Assembly: GCA_965365345.1 (NCBI GenBank)
Contig: CBDUBH010000074.1
Span: 1 to 18,540 of the forward strand
Length of the DNA: 18,540 nt
Origin: CBDUBH01 sp965365345
GTDB lineage: Bacteria > Bacteroidota > Ignavibacteria > Ignavibacteriales > SURF-24
Direction: 5' to 3'
Shown: positions 1-6,403 of the stretch, one piece after another
Layout of the letters: each line of letters begins with the position of its first letter
Position numbering within the stretch: position 1 is the first letter of the stretch
Notes under the pieces: model-generated
Database searches by the model: none
What the model saw: the letters and a program-made list of their open reading frames with translations, nothing else
What the model was told of the DNA's origin: nothing
Made by a program: the position numbers and the translations under genes

Positions 1-216
1 AATCTTTGCCAAATGCGAAAAATCAATTATCAATCTTTTTCCAACTTTATAAAAATCCGCAATTTCATTGAACGCTTTTAATTCACGCTTTTCAGTGCGC
101 TGACCGTAATTGATATGGGCAAAAGCAAGTTCGTAATTTTGTTTTGCAATTGCCGCGGTAACGCAACTATCCATTCCTCCGCTAACAGCAACAACCGCAA
201 TTTTTTTGTTATTCAT
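1..216 (-). CDS. queC: 7-cyano-7-deazaguanine synthase, N-terminal part (runs off left edge)
   Basis: First 72 codons of a minus-strand gene; the rest lies beyond the left edge. QueC makes preQ0 from 7-carboxy-7-deazaguanine with ATP and ammonia, in the queuosine/7-deazaguanine pathway in the cytoplasm. Residues 11-17 read VSGGMDS, the PP-loop that binds ATP in the N-type ATP pyrophosphatase fold. Residues 34-45 read HINYGQRTEKRE, the family's DYGQRH/KE block with His-Ile-Asn in place of the more usual phenylalanine-Asp. The start is the ATG at 216-214; no other in-frame start lies just upstream and no clear Shine-Dalgarno is seen. It diverges from hemL across about 300 bp. Other PP-loop enzymes are possible from the SGGMDS motif alone, but the YGQR-KRE block is specific for QueC. 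Confidence 0.85.
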   Translation of the reverse strand, partial: MNNKKIAVVAVSGGMDSCVTAAIAKQNYELAFAHINYGQRTEKRELKAFNEIADFYKVGKRLIIDFSHLAKI

Positions 217-368
217 AAAATCATAATTATCATAAAATTCAATTCAAAAATACAAAATTCCGCTTCAAAGAGGAAATTATTTCGGTTTCCTTAAATTGGG
301 TTATATATTGATTTTATTTGATGAAATTTACTTTTCGATTTAATTTTTTAGCGAATTTTCTTTTTGAT

Positions 369-382
369 TTTCATTAATGAAA
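369..382. repeat. 14-bp perfect palindrome upstream of hemL
   Basis: TTTCATTAATGAAA is its own reverse complement. Its half-site TTTCAT recurs in the 441-459 palindrome. It could be a regulator site in the shared queC/hemL control region, but palindromes arise easily by chance in DNA this AT-rich. Confidence 0.3.
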
Positions 383-440
383 TTGATTTTGATGTTTTAA
401 CTTATTTGATAAATATTTTAAAGATTTTTTTCTTTACGAT

Positions 441-459
441 TTTTCATTTCAAATGAAAA
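441..459. repeat. 19-bp hyphenated palindrome upstream of hemL
   Basis: TTTTCATTT-C-AAATGAAAA, with perfect 9-bp arms around a single C, ends 64 bp before the hemL ATG. It shares the TTTCAT half-site with 369-382. A possible operator; no matching regulator is visible nearby. Confidence 0.35.
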
Positions 460-513
460 TATTTTTCCGCATTTTACATTTTTATATTATTTTTAAACTC
501 GATTAAAAATTTT

Positions 514-518
514 GGAGA
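514..518 (+). promoter_or_regulatory. Ribosome binding site that sets the hemL start
   Basis: GGAGA lies 5 nt before the ATG at 524 and overlaps an in-frame TTG at 512. The open frame can be read from that TTG, but the Shine-Dalgarno sequence selects the ATG as the true start. Confidence 0.75.
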
Positions 519-523
519 AATTA

Positions 524-1813
524 ATGAACATTCAAAAAAGTGAAAAACTATTCCAGGAAGCGAAAAAATATATTCCCGGCGGAGTAAATTCGCCGGTACG
601 TGCATTTAAATCCGTTGGTGGAAATCCAATATTTATTGAGCGCGGCGAAGGCTCAAAATTTTATGATGTTGATGGCAACGAATATATTGATTATATAGGA
701 AGCTGGGGTCCGCATCTTTTCGGACACAATCCTGAATTTATAAAATCAGCATTGTTAAATTCAATTGAAAATGGAACAAGTTTCGGCGCTCCGACTTCAC
801 TCGAAGTTGAAGTTGCAAAGTTAATAACCGAAATGATCCCTTCGGTTGAAATGGTTAGAATGGTGAATAGCGGAACCGAAGCAACAATGAGCGCAATACG
901 CGCCGCACGCGGTTTTACCGGAAAAGAAAAATTTATAAAATTTGAAGGCTGCTATCACGGTCACGCGGATTATTTTTTGATCAAAGCCGGAAGCGGCGCA
1001 TTGACTTTAGGAATTCCTACAAGTCCCGGAGTAACAAAAGGAAACGCAGCCGATACTTTAATGGCTGATTTTAATGATATCGAATCTGTTAAAAAATTAA
1101 TTCAAGCAAACAAAAATGAAATTGCCGCAATTATAATTGAACCGATTGCCGGAAATATAGGCGTTGTTCGCGCCAGTGATGAATTTTTGAAGGAGCTTCG
1201 CGAAATTTGCTCAAATGAAAATATCGTCTTGATCTTTGATGAAGTTATGACAGGATTCAGAGTTGCAAAAGGGGGCGCGCAGGAAGTTTTAGGAATCACT
1301 CCCGATCTATCAACTTACGGAAAAATTATCGGCGGCGGATTGCCGGTCGGAGCTTTCGGCGGTAAAAAAGAAATTATGGAAATGATCGCTCCGAGCGGGC
1401 CTGTTTATCAAGCCGGAACTTTAAGCGGAAATCCTTTGGCAATGTCAGCAGGATATGCAGCATTAAAATACATTCAGGAACATCCGGAAGTTTACACACA
1501 GCTTGAAAAAAAATCGGTTTATCTTGAAAAAGGGATGCAGGAGAATTTAAAGTCACTCGGAAAGAATTTTGCATGGAACAGAATCGGCTCAATGATGTGC
1601 ATGTTCTTCACCGAAAATAAAGTTGATGATTATAAATCTGCGGTAACATCAGACACAAATCTTTACGGAAAATATTTCCATGAAATGTTAAAACGCGGGA
1701 TTTATTTGGCTCCGGCGCAATATGAAGCAATGTTCGTTTCAACTGCACACACAAATGAAGATCTTGATAAAACTATCAAAGCACATTACGATTCTTTGAA
1801 AGCTGTTTTATAA
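524..1813 (+). CDS. hemL: Glutamate-1-semialdehyde 2,1-aminomutase
   Basis: 429 residues, the usual length of the family. HemL converts glutamate-1-semialdehyde to 5-aminolevulinate, the last step of the C5 route to haem and other tetrapyrroles, in the cytoplasm. It is a PLP enzyme of aminotransferase class III. Diagnostic blocks are PGGVNSPVRAF near the N-terminus, NSGTEATMSAIRAARG, FEGCYHGHADYFL, IFDEVMTGFR (the PLP-binding Asp region), and STYGKIIGGGLPVGAFGG with the PLP lysine at Lys267. The late AGTLSGNPLAM block is also intact. The start is the ATG at 524, supported by GGAGA 5 nt upstream. It is transcribed alone, convergent with the long minus-strand operon, and followed by the hairpin at 1831-1875. 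No other haem genes are in view. The assignment is secure because this subfamily is easily told from other class III transaminases. Confidence 0.97.
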   Translation: MNIQKSEKLFQEAKKYIPGGVNSPVRAFKSVGGNPIFIERGEGSKFYDVDGNEYIDYIGSWGPHLFGHNPEFIKSALLNSIENGTSFGAPTSLEVEVAKLITEMIPSVEMVRMVNSGTEATMSAIRAARGFTGKEKFIKFEGCYHGHADYFLIKAGSGALTLGIPTSPGVTKGNAADTLMADFNDIESVKKLIQANKNEIAAIIIEPIAGNIGVVRASDEFLKELREICSNENIVLIFDEVMTGFRVAKGGAQEVLGITPDLSTYGKIIGGGLPVGAFGGKKEIMEMIAPSGPVYQAGTLSGNPLAMSAGYAALKYIQEHPEVYTQLEKKSVYLEKGMQENLKSLGKNFAWNRIGSMMCMFFTENKVDDYKSAVTSDTNLYGKYFHEMLKRGIYLAPAQYEAMFVSTAHTNEDLDKTIKAHYDSLKAVL

Positions 1814-1830
1814 AATTCATCTAATTAATT

Positions 1831-1875
1831 AAAAGCATTGTCTGATTCTGGACAAGCCAGAATGACAATGCTTTT
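1831..1875. terminator. Bidirectional terminator between hemL and the convergent operon
   Basis: AAAAGCATTGTC (1831-1842) pairs perfectly with GACAATGCTTTT (1864-1875). Inside, ATTCTGG (1845-1851) pairs with CCAGAAT (1857-1863) around the loop ACAAG, leaving only TG (1843-1844) unpaired. The stem is 19 bp with a run of A on one side and T on the other, so it can terminate in both directions. It begins 17 nt after the hemL stop and ends 20 nt from the stop of the opposing peptidase gene. The core, read on the minus strand, matches a common intergenic repeat type (TGTCATTCTG...CAGAATC). Confidence 0.85.
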
Positions 1876-1895
1876 ATTATGCAAAATAATTATTT

Positions 1896-3356
1896 CTATT
1901 TCTCCACTCTTAGAATCGGATACTTTCCCGTATTCCTTAAAAATTTAAATTCTTCGTATTGTATTAATCCCAGCATTGATTGCGGTTCCAAAGCAAGCAC
2001 CAGTAAATTTGATTGAAGCTGATTTAGTGGTACAAAATAATAATCATCTTTATTTATTGACGTTTCTTTAACTTCAACTTTTGGATAAAGCGATTCAATT
2101 TCTTCGGAAATTACAGTATCCATTTGTAATATTTGATATTCCAAGATTTTTGCTTCAATAGGAATTTCATCACTGAATTTTACATTGTGATTTTTCAAAA
2201 AAGAAATTAATAAAGAATCACCTTTATTTATCAAATATCCAAGCGGTTTTTCAACTTCCAATATTTTCTTAATTTCAATGTGATATTCTTCAACAATTAT
2301 TGTCGTATCATTTCCCGTTGAAACAGATCTCAAATTTAAATCTAAATTTTCATTTCCTTTTACATGTTCCATTCTTATTGAAACTTTTTCTTTTCCATTA
2401 ATTAATTTTTCCCTTTCCGCATTTACCAAATCTTTTATCTCATCCGAATTTTCATAAACGAAATTTAAAAAAGATTTCATCGCCGCTAATTGACCTTTTG
2501 CACGATGTTCAATATTATCAATAGAATCTTTTCCGTTTTTTCCTTCGAGAATTAATGAAAATGAATTCATGATTCCGAAACTTTGTCTGCCGTCGTTAAT
2601 ATCAAATGTACTGTGGCGCATTCTTTCAACACTCGGCGGTCCGCCCAAAATATATTCCTGAAAGGTAAATCCGTTTTCGTTCAAATATTTTTTTGCGAAA
2701 GGAAGGAATTTTTCTTTTTGATATTTTTTAATTTCATTCGAAACATTTGGATTTGTCACCGTTCCGAATTGTTCATCAAAATTTTTACGGTAACCGAATT
2801 TCATCCAGCTTTCGCTGTAAGGCGAATATTCATGAACATCCAAAGTTACTTCGGGCAAATATTTCCAAAATATATTATGCAATCCGATAGTTTCCGGCTC
2901 GGTTAAAATCAAATGATTTCTGTTCAGATCTTCGCCGTTTCCGTTTCGTCTTTTATCTGCTTCGCTTCCATCGGGATTTAACTGCGGGATTAATATCAAA
3001 TTTATTCTATCGAAAATATGATCTAACTTTTCCTCCGCAATTTCTTTTAATAAAAGCAGAGCTCCTTCTTTTCCCGATTGTTCATTTCCGTGCTGCTGTG
3101 CAAAGATCATCACTTTAATTTTATCATCATCAAAATTATTTTTTGATATTTTTATTAAAGGAATATTTCTGCCTTGCACTGTTTTTGCAAAATAATCTTT
3201 TGAAATATTTTCTAACGAAGCATCTATTTGATCAATAAAATCAATAAGATCGTTATAACTTGTTAATTTTTCATAATTGTTTTTTTCAAGCGGAGTTAGA
3301 ATCTGCGCTATCGTAGAAAGATTTATAAAAAGCATAATAAAAATAAATTCTCTCAT
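1896..3356 (-). CDS. Exported M14-family zinc carboxypeptidase
   Basis: 486 residues with a signal peptide (about 1-18, ending STIAQ). The M14 catalytic domain covers about 25-300. HGNE gives zinc ligands His89 and Glu92, and DVHEY gives the third ligand His175. Asn145-Arg146 in DLNRN match the substrate-carboxylate pair of carboxypeptidase A, and Glu271 in LILEG matches its catalytic glutamate. All catalytic residues are present, so it should remove C-terminal residues from peptides outside the cytoplasm. Residues about 310-486 form an extra, probably beta-rich region with no motif I recognise and no NPFNP sorting tail, so periplasm and surface are both possible. Its ATG overlaps the stop of the upstream cyanophycinase gene (ATGA, 3356-3353), which implies translational coupling. 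It is the last gene of the operon and is followed by the hairpin terminator. The specificity pocket cannot be judged by eye. Confidence 0.88.
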   Translation of the reverse strand: MREFIFIMLFINLSTIAQILTPLEKNNYEKLTSYNDLIDFIDQIDASLENISKDYFAKTVQGRNIPLIKISKNNFDDDKIKVMIFAQQHGNEQSGKEGALLLLKEIAEEKLDHIFDRINLILIPQLNPDGSEADKRRNGNGEDLNRNHLILTEPETIGLHNIFWKYLPEVTLDVHEYSPYSESWMKFGYRKNFDEQFGTVTNPNVSNEIKKYQKEKFLPFAKKYLNENGFTFQEYILGGPPSVERMRHSTFDINDGRQSFGIMNSFSLILEGKNGKDSIDNIEHRAKGQLAAMKSFLNFVYENSDEIKDLVNAEREKLINGKEKVSIRMEHVKGNENLDLNLRSVSTGNDTTIIVEEYHIEIKKILEVEKPLGYLINKGDSLLISFLKNHNVKFSDEIPIEAKILEYQILQMDTVISEEIESLYPKVEVKETSINKDDYYFVPLNQLQSNLLVLALEPQSMLGLIQYEEFKFLRNTGKYPILRVEK

Positions 3357-5368
3357 TTTAATAAAACCATTTTTATTGTCTTAAATTGATTATCGTTTTT
3401 AATTCTGCAAAAGTAAATTCCGCTGGTAAGTTTTGAACCATCAAAATTAATTCTATAACTTCCGGCAGATTGAATTTCGTTAACCAAAGTTGAAACTTCT
3501 TTTCCCAAAATGTCAAAAACTTTTAACTCAACTTTACTGATCGTCGAAAGTTGATAGCTTATTGCTGTTGATGGATTAAAAGGATTTGGATAATTTTGTT
3601 CAAGATTAAAATCAATTTCATTATTTAATACTTGCTCTTCAACATTTACAATATTATTGAATTTTGATTCATTAAAAGAGAATACATTTGGAAAATTTGT
3701 AACATGAATTTTGAATTTATCAAATCCGGCAATTTGTCTTTCACCATAATTTACCGCAGATTTATATTTTGATGAATCGGCAATTTCGGTTTTACCCGCG
3801 TCAATTATGATCAAAGGCGAGCTTGTATAATTTTGAATCGCATAATTTTCAAGTTTTGCAATTCCTTCAGAATCCAAAAATATTCCGTATTCTTTTCTTC
3901 CGCGCATCAATCCGTAAAACAATGCGGAAGTTCTGTTTTCATAAAAAGCATCATCTTCATAAAGCATCGGCTGAAATTCCAATCCCTGTATAAATCCTGA
4001 TCCGCTTTTGAAATTCATTCTTCCCCTGTAAGAAGCAAGTTCATCCGAATCTAAATTTGAAATGAAATTTTTTAAAAACACTTTTGCAGAATTTCCAATT
4101 AATAAAATTTGAAAATCTGCTTGATTAAATTTTACTTTTAAATTTTCATGGATCAAAATCGTTGTATCAGTCAATAATATCAGTTCTTCCGGTGAGTTTG
4201 CATAAATGATAATTGATTCTGCTTCATTAATTTTTATTTTACTTTCGTTTGAATTAATTGTTTGGGATGAAACTTCCAAAACAGAAATTTCAATATTTTT
4301 TGAGGTTAAAGAATCTTTTAATTTTAATGCTTCGGGATTTACAGGATTGTAAATAAGAAGAGTTTTATTTTGTCCGGTTGATATTAAAATTTCATCAATT
4401 GAATTTTGAAGGTTGATTTGTAAATCACTTGTTCCGCTTAACCAAATTTCCGCTTCCGGAATTTGTATTGTAGCAGGCTTAAAGTTTACACCACCTTCCG
4501 TAAAATTAAAATCATTTAGCGAATTTAAATCGAATTTTCCGCCGTGCAAAAGTTGATGAGCATCAATATTATCAATTGCAAAATTGCTTTCATTACGGTA
4601 AATATTCGTTTCATTATCAAATTTAAAAATCGTAACTGCCGCGCTTCCGAAAACTTCCGCAATTCCATCAGGAGAAACAAACAAAGCAGTTCTATCATCA
4701 ATCCCAACAGCTAAAATATTTTTTTGATAATTATGCAGAATGTTAAATGCAAATGGGATTAATCTTCCTAATCTTCCGCGCTCAATAAAATGAGTATCAA
4801 AAATTACATTCGGTACAAGATTCAGAAAATTATTTTCAAAATCAATTTTAGAATAAAAGGGATCCATTAAAGTTTCTTTCGGATAAGCGCTTCCGTATTT
4901 TGCAGAAAAATCAAATTCGCCCAATACTGCGGCGCCTGCACTTGTTCCCGCAACAACTCCGCCATTTTGAAATACTGATTTTATTGCTTCTTCTGTGCGC
5001 GTTCCTTTCCAATATCGAATGTAATTATATTGATCGCCGCCTCTTAGAAAAACCGCATTTGCCGAAATTATTTCATTATAAATTTGGTCATTTTCAGCAA
5101 TTGATTTTGAACTAATTTTCAAATTGACAGCGGATTTTGCACCTAATGATTTAAAATAATCCGGCAGCCAATTTGTTGCGTCACTTACTCCTAATATTAC
5201 AATTTTTCCGCTATCGGATTTTTCAACTATTTTTCCGTAAGGCAGATCGCTCCAATCATTATAATCTTCGCTTCCCCCTCCAATGGCACAAATATAACCT
5301 TGCGCAAAATTAATTTTTGAAATTATAAAGATCAGCAATATCAAGAATTTCAATATTTGAAACTTCAT
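3353..5368 (-). CDS. T9SS-exported cyanophycinase (peptidase S51) with a second degenerate domain
   Basis: 671 residues from the ATG at 5368; a GTG at 5374 would add two residues and neither has a good Shine-Dalgarno. A signal peptide (about 1-23, ending NFAQG) precedes an active S51 domain (about 25-250). That domain has GGDQ (Gln113), nucleophile Ser143 in GTSAGAA, and DTHF-x2-R-x-R-x2-R (Asp191, His193, Arg197, Arg199, Arg202). As I recall the Synechocystis enzyme, these align with Gln101, Ser132, Asp172 and Arg178/180/183, but its Gln173 is Thr192 here. Residues 333-558 look like a second, degenerate copy (GNSAK around Ser427). NYPNPFNPST at 592 begins an 80-residue T9SS sorting tail. Cyanophycinase cuts cyanophycin to beta-Asp-Arg dipeptides; this copy should act on the cell surface or outside. 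It follows the PorV-like gene by 9 nt and overlaps the M14 gene by 4 nt. Confidence 0.85.
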   Translation of the reverse strand: MKFQILKFLILLIFIISKINFAQGYICAIGGGSEDYNDWSDLPYGKIVEKSDSGKIVILGVSDATNWLPDYFKSLGAKSAVNLKISSKSIAENDQIYNEIISANAVFLRGGDQYNYIRYWKGTRTEEAIKSVFQNGGVVAGTSAGAAVLGEFDFSAKYGSAYPKETLMDPFYSKIDFENNFLNLVPNVIFDTHFIERGRLGRLIPFAFNILHNYQKNILAVGIDDRTALFVSPDGIAEVFGSAAVTIFKFDNETNIYRNESNFAIDNIDAHQLLHGGKFDLNSLNDFNFTEGGVNFKPATIQIPEAEIWLSGTSDLQINLQNSIDEILISTGQNKTLLIYNPVNPEALKLKDSLTSKNIEISVLEVSSQTINSNESKIKINEAESIIIYANSPEELILLTDTTILIHENLKVKFNQADFQILLIGNSAKVFLKNFISNLDSDELASYRGRMNFKSGSGFIQGLEFQPMLYEDDAFYENRTSALFYGLMRGRKEYGIFLDSEGIAKLENYAIQNYTSSPLIIIDAGKTEIADSSKYKSAVNYGERQIAGFDKFKIHVTNFPNVFSFNESKFNNIVNVEEQVLNNEIDFNLEQNYPNPFNPSTAISYQLSTISKVELKVFDILGKEVSTLVNEIQSAGSYRINFDGSKLTSGIYFCRIKNDNQFKTIKMVLLK

Positions 5369-5377
5369 TTTCACTTT

Positions 5378-6367
5378 TTAGAAATTAAATCCAACTGAAA
5401 TTCTATGCGCACTTGGCAGTAAATCATAAATAGAATATGCATAATCAAACCAGATTATTTTCCCTGCAAAAGGAATATTTGCACCTGTACCGGCAGTAAA
5501 TTGTTCATCATCGTAATTATATTTATATCCACCTCGTAAAAATAATCTGTCAAAAAATGAAAGTTCTAATCCGGAATGAACTCTTTCTTTATTGTCATTC
5601 GGATGAACCGCATCAATTGCTACGCGAGCTTTTGAGAAATCTGTCTGCAAAACATCAATCGCCAATCCAACTTGAAAATTCAAAGGAAGCGGATAAGGAT
5701 CCGTTGCCAACTGCGCTGGAGTTAATCTGTTCAAAGGAATTCCGCCGTTAACATCATGGGTTACATTCAAATCGGGACCTTCAAATTTCATATCTGAACC
5801 AAAATTTGTTAAGCTCATTGCAATTACAAGATTTTGAAAATCAAGTTTGTATTGTGTCCCGATATCAAAAGCAATTCCATCAGCGGTTTCATTCCACAAT
5901 CTTTGATTTACATATTTTGCCGTAACGCCAAAACTGAATTGTTCGGTCAAATATTTTGAATATGTCAATCCGATGGCCAGATCCTGCGCATCGTAAAATC
6001 TACCGGTTCCGTTTGGATTTTCTTCGGTTGTAATTTCCATTTTATCCATGCTAAAAACAATTATACTTGCTCCAAGCGAACCAAAACTTCCAAAATTTTT
6101 TACAACTGAAACTGCATTCAGATCGAACATTTCAAATAATTTTACATAGGAAAAATGCGCTGAATGGTTTTGCACATTTATAATTCCCGCGGGATTCCAG
6201 AAAGTGGAAGTTGCATCATTGCTTAATCCGACAAATGCGCTGCCTAATGCTGCTGCTCTTGCGCCGATGGGAATTTGTAAAAATTGCGCGCCTGATGTTC
6301 CCAAATTCGGATTTTGAGCCAAACAAATTGAAGTTAAAGCAAATATGATTATAATTATTTTTTTCAT
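5378..6367 (-). CDS. PorV/PorQ-like outer-membrane beta-barrel protein
   Basis: 329 residues. A signal peptide (about 1-17, ending CLAQ) is followed by the hallmark N-terminal block GARAAALGSAFVGLSNDA and FWNPAGI (35-62) of the PorV/PorQ (UPF0164) family. The remainder alternates short hydrophobic strands and polar turns and ends in an aromatic residue (SVGFNF), as expected for an outer-membrane barrel. PorV carries T9SS cargo from the translocon to the attachment machinery; other members of the family have different or unknown roles. It sits directly before a T9SS-tailed cyanophycinase and after a large exported protein in the same operon, which suggests a locus-specific role in cargo delivery or surface assembly. 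FadL-type barrels are an alternative, but the GARAAALG-FWNPAG signature favours PorV/PorQ. Confidence 0.85.
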   Translation of the reverse strand: MKKIIIIIFALTSICLAQNPNLGTSGAQFLQIPIGARAAALGSAFVGLSNDATSTFWNPAGIINVQNHSAHFSYVKLFEMFDLNAVSVVKNFGSFGSLGASIIVFSMDKMEITTEENPNGTGRFYDAQDLAIGLTYSKYLTEQFSFGVTAKYVNQRLWNETADGIAFDIGTQYKLDFQNLVIAMSLTNFGSDMKFEGPDLNVTHDVNGGIPLNRLTPAQLATDPYPLPLNFQVGLAIDVLQTDFSKARVAIDAVHPNDNKERVHSGLELSFFDRLFLRGGYKYNYDDEQFTAGTGANIPFAGKIIWFDYAYSIYDLLPSAHRISVGFNF

Positions 6368-6403
6368 TTTTAAATTCCTGTTTATATCAACTTTGCCGAA
6401 TGA

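Larger units (their letters stand above)
217..523. other. Divergent intergenic region queC / hemL
   Basis: About 307 bp of very AT-rich DNA between the divergent queC and hemL starts. I see no gene, no tRNA and no convincing -35/-10 pair for either gene. It holds two perfect palindromes with the same TTTCAT half-site (369-382 and 441-459, listed separately) and the hemL ribosome binding site (514-518). Both promoters are expected here but cannot be placed with confidence. Confidence 0.6.

Noticed and set aside
512..523. TTG start for hemL giving four extra residues
   Set aside because: The TTG overlaps the Shine-Dalgarno GGAGA that serves the ATG at 524.
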